This document shows positions 32,508 through 44,586 of a stretch of DNA of 64,000 nucleotides, piece after piece. The translations under genes were made by a program, and so were the position numbers. The stretch lies in assembly GCA_018398815.1 (NCBI GenBank), contig CM031616.1, forward strand, positions 75,551,265 to 75,615,264, given 5' to 3'. Positions within the stretch are counted from its first letter, which is position 1; the number at the start of each line of letters is the position of its first letter. The notes beneath the pieces were generated by a model. It worked only from the letters and a program-made list of their open reading frames with translations, ran no database searches and had not been told where the DNA came from. The DNA comes from Conus ventricosus. Taxonomy: Eukaryota; Mollusca; Gastropoda; Neogastropoda; Conidae.

Positions 32508-33850
32508 TTCACACATGCATTTAAACATTTTATAGCAAGTTTCACACATGCATTTAAACATTTTACAGCAGGTTTCACACATGCATTTAAACATTTTATA
32601 GCAGGTTTCACACATGCATTTAAACATTTTATAGCAGGTTTCACACATGCATTTAAACATTTTATAGCAGGTTTCACACATGCATTTAAACATTTTATAG
32701 CAGGTTTCACACATGCATTTAAACATTTTATAGCAGGTTTCACACATGCATTTAAACATTTTATAGCAGGTTTCACACATGCATTTAAACATTTTATAGC
32801 AGGTTTCACACATGCATTTAAACATTTTATAGCAGGTTTCACACATGCATTTAAACATTTTATAGCAGGTTTCACACATGCATTTAAACATTTTATAGCA
32901 GGTTTCACACATGCATTTAAACATTTTATAGCAGGTTTCACACATGCATTTAAACATTTTATAGCAAGTTTCACACATGCATTTAAACATTTTATAGCAG
33001 GTTTCACACATGCATTTAAACATTTTATAGCAGGTTTCACACATGCATTTAAACATTTTATAGCAGGTTTCACACATGCATGTAAACATTTTATAGCAGG
33101 TTTCACACATGCATTTAAACATTTTATAGCAGGTTTCACACATGCATGTAAACATTTTATAGCAGGTTTCACACATGCATTTAAACATTTTATAGCAGGT
33201 TTCACACATGCATTTAAACATTTTATAGCAGGTTTCACACATGCATTTAAACATTTTATAGCAGGTTTCACACATGCATTTAAACATTTTATAGCAGGTT
33301 TCACACATGCATTTAAACATTTTATAGCAGGTTTCACACATGCATTTAAACATTTTATAGCAGGTTTCACACATGCATTTAAACATTTTATAGCAGGTTT
33401 CACACATGCATGTAAACATTTTATAGCAGGTTTCACACATGCATTTAAAATTTTATAGCAGGTTTCACACATGCATGTAAACATTTTATAGCAGGTTTCA
33501 CACATGCATTTAAACATTTTATAGCAGGTTTCACACATGCATTTAAACATTTTATAGCAGGTTTCACACATGCAATTAAACATTTTATAGCAGGTTTCAC
33601 ACATGCATTTAAACATTTTATAGCAGGTTTCACACATGCATTTAAACATTTTATAGCAGGTTTCACACATGCATTTAAACATTTTATAGCAGGTTTCACA
33701 CATGCATTTAAACATTTTATAGCAGGTTTCACACATGCATTTAAACATTTTATAGCAGGTTTCACACATGCATTTAAACATTTTATAGCAGGTTTCACAC
33801 ATGCATTTAAACATTTTATAGCAGGTTTCACACATGCATTTAAACATTTT
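32508..33850 (+). repeat. 33-bp minisatellite (TTTCACACATGCATTTAAAC)
   Basis: About 40 highly uniform units containing also ATTTTATAGCAGG. Rare variants are ATGTAAAC (33080, 33146, 33410, 33475) and AGCAAG (32533, 32964). Eleven codons per unit keep every frame open: 494 and 315 codons on minus, 363 on plus; none is a gene. A G20 run lies just before it (32428-32448). Confidence 0.95.
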
Positions 33851-34574
33851 AGGTTTTGGTTCTCATAAACTTGTCATTTTCTCTAAAAAAAAAAAAAGAA
33901 GATCTATCAGAAGTGACATTTTGGTGTAAAACAGAACTTATGTCAGCAATCCCGCATAAACATTTTGTTGCTGGCAAAATTGAAGGTCGTAGAGATTAAT
34001 GAATCAGTCCTTTCTGACATGAAAAGGTGGGTTCTATTTTCCTTGTGTTAGAATTGTTTTGAGGTGATACTTAACTCAGAGGGCTAACAGTCTTCCTGGA
34101 AGGAGGTTGGCTGTCATTTTACATATCTCTACATAGTGTGAAATATAGAATCTGTTCCTCAGTGTCCTTGTTCACATGCATGTCAGTTGATAGAAAGTCT
34201 TCAGAACAGCAGTGTGCCCTTGTGTTATGAGAATAGATTGACTTGTATTTTGTCTTTATAGTCAAATAGGTCCAAAAGTTCAGAAATGGCACACACTATG
34301 TTTAGATCAGGAAAAGAGTACCTCTGCTTTGTGTCAAAAGGCTGAAAGTATCGGCTTTCAAAAAGAAGAAGCGTGATTGTGGTTTAATGTTTGGGAACTC
34401 TTTGTGACAAAATGCTGGACAGGAGTAAGGAATAATGGAACGATTCTAGACTACCATTAAGCGGACAAACTGTACAACTTTTTTTTTTCTTTTTTCAAAA
34501 AGGTATTGTTTATGTAACGAAACGCAGTGATACCCACTCAGGAAGGTTTATGTGTATTTCTCTCCCTTGTCAAG
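33851..34574 (+). other. Intron G-H, right end
   Basis: Plain AT-rich sequence with no repeat or coding sense recognised. It ends TTTCTCTCCCTTGTCAAG. Confidence 0.55.
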
Positions 34575-34713
34575 GGCTACAAAGCAGAGATCACCTCACG
34601 CAAGGGGACAAAAGGGCTGAAAGTGTGCGTGTCTTGTGCTCGGGCCATGCGGGGACGACACAAGCTGGAGGCGCTGCCCCCTAGTACACCCTTCGCCTGT
34701 GCCATGGGAGAGG
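34575..34713 (+). CDS. DCDC1: DCDC1-like exon H
   Basis: Phase 0 in and phase 1 out; acceptor TCTCTCCCTTGTCAAG, donor GGA GAG G|GTCAGT. It encodes GYKAEITSRKGTKGLKVCVS, then CARAMRGRHKLEALPPSTPF and ACAMGE. 'KVCVSCARAMRGR.KLE.LP' with two cysteines three apart is a conserved-looking DCDC1 segment after the trefoil; I know no assigned function for it. (GT)n starts at the fourth base of the intron. Confidence 0.75.
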
Positions 34714-34716
34714 GTC

Positions 34717-34830
34717 AGTGTGTGTGTGTGTGTGTGTATGTGTGTGTATTTGTGTGTGTGTGTATTTTTGTGTGTGTGTGTGTATTTGTGTATGTGCGTG
34801 TGTGTGTTTGTGTGTGTGTGTACATGCTCT
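34717..34830 (+). repeat. (GT)n microsatellite at the exon H donor
   Basis: GT repeats with TATTTGT interruptions beginning inside the donor GTCAGTGTG; a second short block is at 34867-34885. Confidence 0.95.
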
Positions 34831-35603
34831 CCTGTTTAACATTTTTTCTCTAGAAGTGACATTAGATGTGTGTGTGTGTGTGTGTGCACATACACGCATG
34901 CATGTATTCATATATGTGTGTCTGAGTGCGTGTTCATGCATGTATGAATTTTTCACATAAACCTGCACAAAAAATAGCGTGATATTTAGTCAGCTCTGCA
35001 CAGCAGGAGACAAGCACAGGTCACCATCATGGTCAACACCAGCAAAGTGCTCCAAGGTGTTTCACAGTGACACAGTCACACACCACAGTGGAACCCCACT
35101 GCTTCATTTCAATCATTCTCATCTTCAGTGATCATCATCTACACCTGTTCTTCTCTCACTTTTCAGCGTATCAAGGGGAGCTCACTTTGAGGGTGAAAAA
35201 AAAGCAGATGACTTAGCTCCCTTGATTTTTCTTTTTTTTTCTTCTTTTTTTTTTGGTATGTGTCTTTCTCAGGAGTTATGTTCAAAGTTTGGTGAGGCGT
35301 ACAATGTGCTTGAGAAGTAAAATTTTCTTTTTGAATTTAAGAGAAAAAAATTTTGCGTTAATTCCTTTGTGCATGCCCATCTTGCGCCAAATTTGACAAC
35401 GCTAAGTGATTGCCAGTTCTTCATTTTTGTTTGCCCCGAGTGTTGTTTATCTGGCCTGAAGAAGGCCTGAGAGGTTGAAACGCGTCATGTTTTGTCTCGT
35501 GATTCGTTTGTCCTCGTTGTTTGTCCCTGAGTTATCATAAACCCTTGTTAAGATTTCAGTTCTCTTATTTCTTTGATGTGCTTATGCATGGTTTGCCGTG
35601 CAG
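34831..35603 (+). other. Intron H-I with interspersed repeat
   Basis: Positions about 35350-35530 carry 'cttgcgccaaatttgacaac', 'gcctgaagaaggcctgagag' and 'gttgaaacgcgtcatgtttt'. The same block is inverted at 57810-58010 and decayed at 48840-48980. No gene is seen. It ends with GTTTGCCGTGCAG. Confidence 0.55.
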
Positions 35604-35860
35604 CCAAGAAACACAAGCTGACGTCCACGGGCAGTTTCCGTGTGCTGAACGGCAAGGTGGACCTGTCCACGCACGAGGCTGACATCACTCTTCAGAAGTG
35701 GGAGGAGCAGCTGGAGAACCTCCGCCAGCAGACGACCTTGACCATCTACAAAGAGATCAACGCCCGCCCGCACGGTCATCACGGTCAAGGTCATGGCTTA
35801 CAAGAACGGAGAAGGTCGTAATGCGGGCCGGTGAAATCGTCTGTGGTCGACGGTTGAGGG
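35604..35860 (+). CDS. DCDC1: DCDC1-like exon I (start of second DCX-like domain; frameshifts)
   Basis: Phase 1 in; acceptor GCCGTGCAG, donor GTGAGTGTG at 35861. It encodes AKKHKLTSTGSFRVLNGKVD, LSTHEADITLQKWEEQLENL, then RQQTTLTIYKEINARP. The frame breaks near 35771 (one extra base) and continues as VITVKVMAYKNGEGRNAG, breaks again near 35831 (one missing base) and reads VKSSVVDG before a stop close to the donor. 'I.VKVMAYKNGEGRNAG' is the first beta-hairpin of a DCX domain. Sense in all three frames in order points to assembly indels, though a decayed allele is possible. Confidence 0.75.
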
Positions 35861-35917
35861 GTGAGTGTGCAGAGGGGGAGGTGGTGAGGGGATGGAAGAG
35901 GGGTGTTAGTCATTTGG

Positions 35918-35921
35918 TGTG

Positions 35922-35961
<40 letters not shown>

Positions 35962-36037
35962 TTGTGTGTGTGTGTATGGATTGTGTGTGTGTGTGGTGTG
36001 TGTGTGTGTTGGTTGTGTGTGTGTATGTGTGTGTGTG

Positions 36038-36102
<65 letters not shown>

Positions 36103-36139
36103 TGTGTGGTGTATGTGTGTGTGTGTGTTGTGTGTGTGT

Positions 36140-36205
<66 letters not shown>

Positions 36206-37855
36206 TGTATGTATGTGTGTGGTGAGTGTGTGTGGTGTGTGTGTGTGTGTGTGTATGTGTGTGTGGTGTATGTGTGGGTGTGTGTGTGTGTGGGTGTGGG
36301 TGTGTTGTGTGTGGTGGGGTGTGTGTGTGTTGTGTGTGTTGTGGGTGTTGGTGGTGGTGTTGTTGTTGTGGTGTGTGTGGGGTGTGTGGTGGATGTTGGT
36401 GTGTTGGGTTGTGGGTGGGTGGGTGGGGTGGGTGTGTTGGGTTGGTGGGGGTGGTGTGGTGTGTGTGTGTGTGGGGTGGGGGGTGGTGGGTGTTGGGTGT
36501 TGGTGTGTGTGTGTGGGTGTTTGGTGTGGGGTGGGTGGGGGTGTGTTTTGGGTGTGTGGTGTTGTTGTGGGGTGGTTGTGTGTGTGGTGTGTGTGTGGTT
36601 GTGTTGTGTGGTGTGTGTGTATGTGGTTGTTGGTGGTGTGGTGTGTGGGTGTGTGTGTGGGTATGTGTTTTGTGTGTGTGTGTGTGTGGGTGGGGTGTTG
36701 GTTTTTGTGTGGGTGGTGTGGTGTGGTGTGTTTGTGTGTGTGTTTGTGGTGTGTGTGGGGTGTGGTGGGGGTGTGTGGTGTGTGGGGGGAGTGTGGTGGT
36801 GTGGTGTGTGTGGTGTGGTGGGTGTATGGTGGGGTGTGTGGGGTGGGTGTGTGGGTGTGGGGGTGTGGTGGTGGGGTGTGTGGTGTGTGGTGTGGGGGGG
36901 GTGTGTGGTGTGTGTGTGTGGGGTGGGTGTGGGTGGGTGGGTGTGGTGTGTGGGGGGGGTGTTGTGTATGTGTGGGGTGTGTGTGTGTGTGGTGGGGTGT
37001 GTTGTGTGTGGGTTGTGTGGTGGGTGTGTGTGGGTGGTGGTGTGTGGTTGTGTGGTGGGTGAGTGGTGTGTGTGTGGTGTGTGTGTGTGGTTGGTGTGTG
37101 GGTGGTGGGGTGTGGTGGTGGGGTGGTGTGGGTGTGTGTGTGTGTGGGTGTTGTGTGTGGGGTGTGTGTGGGTGGGGTGTGGTGTGTGTGTGGTGTGGTA
37201 GGGTGTGGGTGGTGTGTTTGTGTGTTTGGTGTGTATGTGGGTGTGTGTTGTGTGTGTGTGGTGGGTGTGTGGTGTGTGGTGTGTGTGTGTGTTGTGTGTG
37301 GGTGGTGTGGTGTGTGTGTTGTGGTGTGTGGGTATGTGTGTGGGGTGTGTTGTGGGGGTGTGTGTGTGTGTGGTGTTGTGATTGGGGTGTGTGTGGGTGT
37401 GTGTGTGGTGTGTGTGTATGTGTGTGTGTTTGGTGTGTGTGTGTGTGTGTGTGTGTGTGGTGGGTGTTGTGTGTGTGTGTTGTGTGTGTGTTGTGGGGAT
37501 GTCGTGTGGTATGGCAAGGGTTGTATTTTTTTTTTTTTGATAATGTAATGTGTGAGGTTGGTGGTGTGGGTGGTGTATGTGTGTGGTGGGTGAGTGTTGT
37601 GGGGGTGGTGGTGTGGTGTGGTTTGGGGAAAGTGTTTTGGGTTTTGTGGGTGGGGTGTTTTTGTTTGGGGGGGTTTTGGGGAGGGTGGGGGGTGGGGGGT
37701 TGGGGGGGTGGATGTTGTTGGGGGGTGGTGGGGTGGGGGGGGTTTGGGGGGGAATGTTTTTGGGTTGGGGGGGGGGGGGGTTGTTGTGGTTTTGTGTGTG
37801 GGGGGTTTGGGTGGGGGGGGGGGGGTGTAATTGGGGTGGGGGGGGGGGGCGTCGG
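35918..37855 (+). repeat. GT array grading into G-rich sequence, ~1.9 kb
   Basis: Regular (GT)n to about 36290, then GTGGTG/GTTGTG-rich sequence, then G runs of up to 14 by 37700-37850 with almost no A or C on this strand. Frames of 432-659 codons on both strands are artefacts. Confidence 0.9.
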
Positions 37856-38599
37856 CAAGTGTGTGCTTTTTGTACGCGTGTGGCAGGCTATTGTTTAAAT
37901 GCAGGATCTTAGAATTTTTTGGTATATCCTGAGGGGGGTTTGTAGTCGAAAGGTTATGTGCATGATTTGCAAATATTGCATGAGTTTGAACAATTCATGG
38001 AGTGAGTTGTTGGGGGCTATTCGCGTAAACATTGATTCATTAAAGGGATTTTAAAATGGGCCAAAGGAAATTTTTAAAATTCAATTTTTTTTTTTTTTTG
38101 CAACATAAACAGCTTCAGATGAAATATTGGGCACATCGATGGATGCTTTAAACGGAAAACAGGGTTTCATTCTAATGAAAATACTGCATTTTTTTAAAAA
38201 AAGGATGTTCACAGGCGGGTATCAAAGAATGTTTCTTTTTTCTTTTTTTTTTTAAATGAAACTAAATTTGGATAGAATTAAATACAGACAGCGTTTTTGC
38301 AGTTTTCTGTTCCTCAAATCTTTCTACAAAAAAATTTTACCATGCCGTCATCAAGGACGAAAAAGGAACTGCATTTGTACACTGCCTCAAACATATAGAG
38401 TAAACAGCTCCCGTTAACAAACAACCAAAAATTTTAACATTTAGAACGATGCACAATATTAAGCAAATTTAAGGGGTGAAAAAAAGGGTTTATTTTTTCC
38501 ACCCAAACTTATGATTGTGAACAAGGTTTCGATAGGAATGAAGGTGGGATTTTTTTATTTCCTAAGCTAAAAAAAAAAAGGGAAAAGACCCTGTGATTT

Positions 38600-40440
38600 T
38601 TTATCATGCAAAAAACAGAAGGTTTGGGGACATGCACTTCTTTAACTTCCGTGAAATACTGTTGCACCCTTTTCACATGAAACAGAAGAAGGTTCAAACA
38701 ACGCACATTCTGTGAACATACACAGTGAAATGACTTGTATGACACCTTTGTCACATGGAAAAGACAAAGGCTTCAAAGCAAAGCACATTCGTACCCTATA
38801 CAGTGAAGACTTGATGACACCTTGTCACATGGAAAAAGAAGAAGGGTTTTTATAAGGGAACGCACTTCTGGCCATATCACAGGAAATACTTTTTTTTTAC
38901 ACCTTTTTTCACATGGAAACAGACGAAGGCTTTCAGAAGGCAACGCACATTCTGTGCACATATCACAGTGAAATGACTTGATGACCCTTTGTACATGGAA
39001 ACAGACAAACTTTCAAAGGGAACGCACATTCTGTGACACTATCCAGTGAAAAGACTTGTTACACCTTTGTCACATGGGAAAAAGACAAGGCTTTCGAAAG
39101 GCAACGCCAAATTTTTGACCAAAAATTTACAGTGAAAGACTTGTATGACACCTTTTCACTGGGAAAAAATAGAAGGCTTTCAGAAGGGGAACGCACATTT
39201 TGGAACAAATCAAGTGAAATGACTTGATACACCTTTTTTCACATGAAACAGACAAAGCTTTCAGAAGGCAACGCACATTCTGTGACACAATTTCCCAGAA
39301 ATGACTTTTTTGACACCTTTGTCACTGGGAAAAAAACGAAGGCTTTCAGAAGGGAACCACAAACTGTACACAATCACAGTGAAAAATTTATGACACCTTT
39401 GTCACATGGGAAAAAGGGCAAAGGCTTTAGAAGGCAACGCACATTCTGTAACATATCACAGTGAATACTTGTATGACACCTTTTGTCACTGGAAACAACA
39501 GAACTTTCAAAGGCAACGCACATTTGTGACACATAACAGGAAAAAGACTTGTATGACCCTTTGTCACATGGAAAAAACAGAAAGGGTTTCAGAAGAAAAG
39601 CACATTCGTGACCAACACAGTGAAATGACTTTTATGAAACCTTTTTCAAGGAAAAAGACAGAAGCTTTCAGAAGGCAAAAGCAATTCGTGACCATTCACA
39701 TGAAATGACTTGTATGAACCTTTGCACATGGGAAAAAGACAGAAGGCTTTCACTTGTTGACACCTTGTCACATGAAAACAACAAAGGGTTTTTTCTTGTA
39801 GCACCTTTTTCACATGGAAACAGCAGAAGGCTTTCCCACTTTATGACCCTTTGTCACATGGAAAAAAAGACAAAGGCTTTCAGAAGGAAAACCCCATTCT
39901 GGACAATATCACAGGAAATGATTGTATGACACCTTTTCACATGGAAAAAACAGAAGGCTTTCCTTTAGGGGCCCCTTTTTCACATGGAAAAAGCGAAGGG
40001 TTTTAGAAGGCAAGCACTTCGTGACACATATCACATGAAATGACTTTTATGACACTTTGTCACATGGGGAAAAAGACAGAAGGGTTTTTAGAAGGGGAAT
40101 GCACATTCGGGGACACATATACAGTGAATGACTTGTTACACCTTTTCACTGGAAAAAGACAGAAGGCTTTCAAAGGCAACGCACATTCTGTGACACATAT
40201 CACAGTGAAATGACTGTAGACAACTTTGTCAAAAGGGAAAAAACAGAAGGTTTCAAAGGCAACCACTTCTGTGACACATATCACAGTGAAAAACTTGTAA
40301 GACACCTTTGTCACTGGAAACAACAGAAGGCTTTTTAGAAGGGGAAAGCCATTTTTGTGACACATATCACATGAAATGACACCTTTTTCCCAGGAAACAG
40401 ACAGAAGGGTTTCAGAAGGGAACGCACATTCTGTATGCAG
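38600..40440 (+). repeat. ~87-bp minisatellite, noisy, ending at the exon J acceptor
   Basis: About 21 units containing CACATTCTGTGACACATATC, ACAGTGAAATGACTTGTATG, ACACCTTTGTCACATGG and 'aaaagacagaaggctttcag'. Indels occur every few bases, as in unpolished reads. The last unit runs 'cgcacattctgtatgcag' straight into exon J. Confidence 0.85.
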
Positions 40441-40597
40441 ATCTGCGCAGTGCCACCAGCTGGGGTTCAAAAACGGGGCTCGCCGGGTGTACGCTGGGAC
40501 GGCACGATTGCTGGGCGTGGACGACATCTCGGCGTGGCTGTTACCTTACCCCAAAGCCTGGCCGACAAAATGGGGGCCATGCTTTAAGGCTCCGGGG
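40441..40597 (+). CDS. DCDC1: DCDC1-like exon J (second DCX-like domain continued)
   Basis: It lies between TCTGTATGCAG and the donor GGG|GTGAGC. The open frame reads SAQCHQLGFKNGARRVYAG, then TARLLGVDDIS. 'LGFKNGARRVY...G....L.VDDI' is the middle of a DCX domain, where most members have a G-x-D-G-T type turn. A neighbouring frame reads LPQSLADKMGAML from about 40535, so a base is probably lost or gained near 40500-40530. The local sequence is noisy on both sides. Phase with exon I cannot be settled until the indels are fixed. Confidence 0.6.
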
Positions 40598-42503
40598 GTG
40601 AGCTGCTGAGGTGTATGTTTCTTTGGGCCCTTCCCCGGGTTTTCGCCAAAGGGGCAAGTTAGCTTAAAAAGCCCCCACCCCTATCCCTTTCCCTTCCACT
40701 CTCTTACCACTGTGATAGGGAAATTTTCGGGTTTTTTTTCATGGTTGTAAAACCACTGTAGCCAGGAAGGATTGATCAAAAAAAAAGCCAAAAAAAGGTA
40801 TTTAAATTTCTCCTTCTCCAAAAAGGGACTAAATGTTTGCTATTGTTCTCCCCAAAAGGTAGCAAGTGTTTGCAATTTTTCTCCCCCAAAAGTCTAAGTG
40901 TTTGCTATTTTTCTCCCAAAAATTGCTAAGTGTTTCTATTGTTCTCCCCCAAAAGGGAGCTAAGTGTTTTGCTCATTTCTCCCAAAAAATAGCTAAATTG
41001 CCTTTTTTTCCCAAAAGATAGCTAAAAGTTTGTCCTTGTTCCCCAAAAGGTAGCTAAAAGTTTGTCCTTGTTCCCCCAAAAGGTAGCTAAAAGTTTGTCC
41101 TTGTTCCCCCAAAAGGTAGCTAAAAGTTTGTCCTTGTTCCCCCAAAAGGTAGCTAAAGTTTGCTCTTGTTCTCCCAAAAGGTAGCTAAAAATTTGCTCTT
41201 GTTCGCCCAAAAGGAAGCTAAAAATTTGCTCTTGTTCGCCCAAAAGGTAACTAAGAATTTGCTCTTGTTCGCCCAAAAGGTAGCTAAGAATTTGCTCTTG
41301 TTCGCCCAAAAGGTAGCTAAGAATTTGCTCTTGTTCTCCCTATATGTTGTTAAAAGTTGCCTCCCTTGCTTGCCTACTTCAGTAAATGGTTAGCTGATGT
41401 CCAGCATGCAGTTATGGCAGCCCAAAGTCTTTTGAAAATAAAAAAATTGACACGAGGTCATGGCCAGTCTGGTGAGGAATCGTCATCATCTTGTGACGTT
41501 TGTGCCCTGTTTTTCTTCTTGAGATCCATGCCACTGGCATTTCGTTTGATGACATCTATGCGCTGGCGTTTCATCTTGCGACATGCTTTACAGCTAAACA
41601 GTTTCAGAACAGATTTTGCTGTCATACTGTTGTGGCTCACTGGAAACTGTTTCTTTTACTGTAAAGATTTTTTTTCAACATTTCTATTTGCTTTTGTTGT
41701 TGTTCAACTTAGATAGATACATGAACGTAAACGAAATAACAGCAAGAGCAACAACCAGAAATTAGGTATAAAGCAAGCTCCAAAATCAAATCAAATCAAC
41801 ATACACATAGAAAAAAGGAAATAACTTCAGCATAGCATCATTGATGTATATAAAGCATGGTCACTTATTGACAAACATAACACAGTGCTTTAGGAAATAT
41901 TCATAAACCGGTAAGCATCATATTTTTCTAAGACTGCTGCTCTTGAGAAATGTATGCATGCTTTTGATGAAAAACATGCCGGATAAAGAGAGTCAGACAG
42001 AGAGAAAGATGGCTTGCTTTATGAAATGGACCTGCATGCATGAAGTCCACAATTAATGATCAGACCTACTGACTGTATGAATTGTAAACAAATACATAAA
42101 ACCACAGTTCTACTCTTCATATTTTACTCACAAAATTGGCCTTTTTCATGAGAACAGAAATAAAAACTAAAACAGTACAATTACGTAATATCCATTTTAC
42201 GTAGTTGTTTTTTTTTTTGAAGAAACAGGCTGCAATGATCCATGCATGAAGGCTAACGCTGTCGCCATTCTGCCGGGGAAGGCCTGTCAGGGTCTGAATA
42301 TAGAGAAAAGCTCTACAGTAGAGAAAAGCTCTACAGTCTGCAACACTGTGCAGAGAGGCACACAATAGCCTCAGGAAGCTGCATAAGCGCTATAGATTGC
42401 CAGCGCTCTGCAGTGGAACACACAAAGGTCTTTGAATGCAGAGGAAAGAACTAAGCCATAGAGATTAGTTCTGTTTGCTTTTTTATTCATGGATCATTTC
42501 TGT
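40598..42503 (+). other. Intron J-K, left part
   Basis: Noisy sequence to about 40800, a 33-bp minisatellite (40800-41340), then about 1.1 kb of unremarkable AT-rich DNA. A 60-codon minus frame at 41458-41640 (Lys/Arg-rich, ending SSPDWP) is not recognised. Confidence 0.5.
40800..41340 (+). repeat. 33-bp minisatellite (CCCAAAAGGTAGCTAA)
   Basis: About 16 units of CCCAAAAGGTAGCTAA plus 'aatttgctcttgttc'. The left third is full of indels, the right third is uniform. Confidence 0.9.
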
Positions 42504-42515
42504 TCCTTGCTACTA
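42504..42515 (+). other. Target-site duplication of the LINE, left copy
   Basis: TCCTTGCTACTA; the right copy is at 48457-48468. Confidence 0.9.
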
Positions 42516-43247
42516 CCCTCCGGGGGTTGCCACCTTGTCGTGGTCGGAGGGCTTGCGCGGTCCAGTGATCCCTTAGGCTTTGCTGGCGGGGGCATCAATA
42601 CTTGGAGATAGGCTGGTTTTTTCAAACTGCTTCTAGGCCTGTGAAGTCGAGATGCTGCCTGGCCTAAGCGTAACGTTTAAGGAGTTGATGCCCTGGTAGG
42701 GCTTCCCATGTCAGATAGGCTAAGGGTGAGGATCTGACTAAGAGTAACCCGCCTTTCTCCTTTTCTTGTTTTTTGCCTTTCTTATTTGGCCCTTTTCTAT
42801 CTTCGTCTCCCCTTCAAGTCTTCTTTTCCACACTCCTTTTCTCTCTGTGGTCTCCTAAGATCCGCCGCGTTTGCCGTGCGGTGCAACCTGTGTCGGAGGG
42901 GATGAGATCCTGGTGATTGAGAGGGCCAGCGCTCTCAACACATCACTTTGGCTCGGACCTCTCCTAGACAGGGATGTACACTTTGGCCCGGGTGTACTAA
43001 TCGGCTTCCCTTCTTGGGGCTGGGTCAAGACAGGCAGTTCCCCTGCTGGCCAAGTGAACCCCTGCAGTGCTCAGCTCTTTGTTCCCGGGAGTTGAACATG
43101 ATCAGGGGGATAGGGTTGGTGGTTTCTGTTTGTCGTATGTCTCTCCTGAAGCCTGGAAGGGGTCAAGACATTGGTTTCTTGGCCCTGCCCCTCAGTTGGA
43201 CTCCAAGGTGGGTGGGTAAGGGAGAGATGAAACATAATAAAATAAAT

Positions 43248-44560
43248 ATGGCTTTTTCTAAAAACACCCCCCCCCCCCCCCCAAAAGAAGAGGAAGGCAG
43301 CATCCCTATTTCAGGGGATCTTTATTCAGATAGTGATTCAGATACAGAGGTAAGACAGAGGACAGGTTTCTGGGCTTCCTGGCTCGTGATGGAAGGGACG
43401 GAGCAGGAAAGACCCATTTCAGCTCTGAGTCCTTTCGCCATACAGAAGGGCTTTCAAGGTTTAGCAGGTGACCCTCAGTCCATCAAAAGGTTGCGGAATG
43501 GCTCATTTCTGATTCAATGCAGATCAAAAAAACAATCCGAACAGCTGCTGAGGGCAACAAAGCTCGTGGACAGGGAGATCAGGGTGACTCCCATAAACAG
43601 TTGAATTCGTCGAAAGGAGTGATTCGATGCCGAGATTTAACAGGTGTCTCAGAGGCAGAGATCAAGACGGAACTGGCGTCCCAGGGTGTGACGGAGGTGC
43701 ACAGGGTGACAGTAAAAAAAGGTGCAGAAAGAGTGGCCACCAACACCCTCTTTCTCACATTCTGCAACCCTGTGCTGCCTCCGGTCATCAAAGTCGGTTA
43801 CTTGAACGTTCGAGTCCAGTTGTATGTTCCGTCCCCGTTGAGGGTTCAGATGCCTGAGGTTTGGCCATGTCAAAGACCGCTGTTCTGGGCAGGAGGTGTG
43901 CGGTGTTTGCTGCAAGGCAACCATGATGGGCCGTGTAAAGACCCGGCACATTGTGCTAACTGCGGTGGCGACCATCCCTCCTCTTCAAGAAACTGCCCTC
44001 TTTGGATTCAGGAATCCACTATACAACGCATCAAAACAGAAAAGATGATCTCGTTTTTGAAGCCCGGAAACAGGTTGTTGGCAGTCAGACGCCAACAGCT
44101 TCTTCATATGCTTCGGCCGTAAAGACAGTTCCCACAGTTCCTACTCGGTCAGTCTGCTGCCAGACTGATGAATTCATGTTTTCTAAGACATTGCAAGGAA
44201 GAATTGTAAACTCTGGTGGAAGCAGGTCCACCACCTCCCAACCAAAGTGAATGCCCCTGGTGGAGGCAAAAAATCCGCCACCCTCAGACTGCCCAGCAGT
44301 CTACAACATCTGCTGCTGGGCAGATTAAAAAACCAGCACTCCCACCTCGAACTCCTCTGTCCAGTGCCGTGCGGGCAAGGGAGTTCAATCCAGTGTGGAG
44401 ATGGTGGAGATGAGGAAGAAACCTCCACCGTCTCCCAAATCCAGACCTCCTTCACCTGTTGGCAAGTCTGCCAGCAGGTCTGAAGATGCAAACAGTCCGG
44501 TACAACTCTCAAATAAATTTACACCTTTTAGAAGCAGATGTTGATGAGGAGATGACCTGA
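43248..44560 (+). pseudogene. LINE ORF1 (gag-like, CCHC knuckles), frameshifted
   Basis: The probable start is MAFSKNTPPPPPKEEEG at 43248. An RRM-like stretch (PFAIQKGFQGLAGDPQSIKR, GSFLIQCRSKKQSEQLLRAT) is followed, after a frame change near 43605, by GVIRCRDLTGVSEAEIKTEL and RVQLYVPSPL. A frame change near 43850 interrupts the knuckle region: 'RCLRFGHVKDRC' in one frame, CANCGGDHPSSSRNCP in another. Another change is near 44055 (VFEARKQVVGSQTPTASSYA). The C-terminus is Ser/Pro-rich. ORF1 proteins of this type bind the element RNA. Confidence 0.8.
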
Positions 44561-44586
44561 TCTCTCTCCTTTTCGCCCTCTGCACC

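Noticed and set aside
32363..33847. 494- and 363-codon frames (CETCYKMFKCM and FTHAFKHFIAG types)
   Set aside because: The 33-bp array has no stop codon in several frames; nothing else supports a gene.
29500..33850. CRISPR-like regular arrays
   Set aside because: Units are contiguous and without unique spacers, and the context is a eukaryotic intron.
35440..35500. Hammerhead-ribozyme-like core (CTGAAGA ... GAAAC ... GTC) in the interspersed repeat
   Set aside because: CUGANGA, a short stem II and GAAA are present and stem II keeps pairing at 57860-57895, but the flanks of the core cannot form stem I and stem III would be almost absent.
35903..37898. Very long Cys/Val-rich plus and His/Thr/Pro-rich minus frames
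   Set aside because: They are GT-repeat translations, low complexity and partly noisy sequence.
41458..41640. 60-codon minus frame (Lys/Arg-rich, ending SSPDWP)
   Set aside because: It is short, has no recognised family and no neighbouring coding sequence; likely chance.
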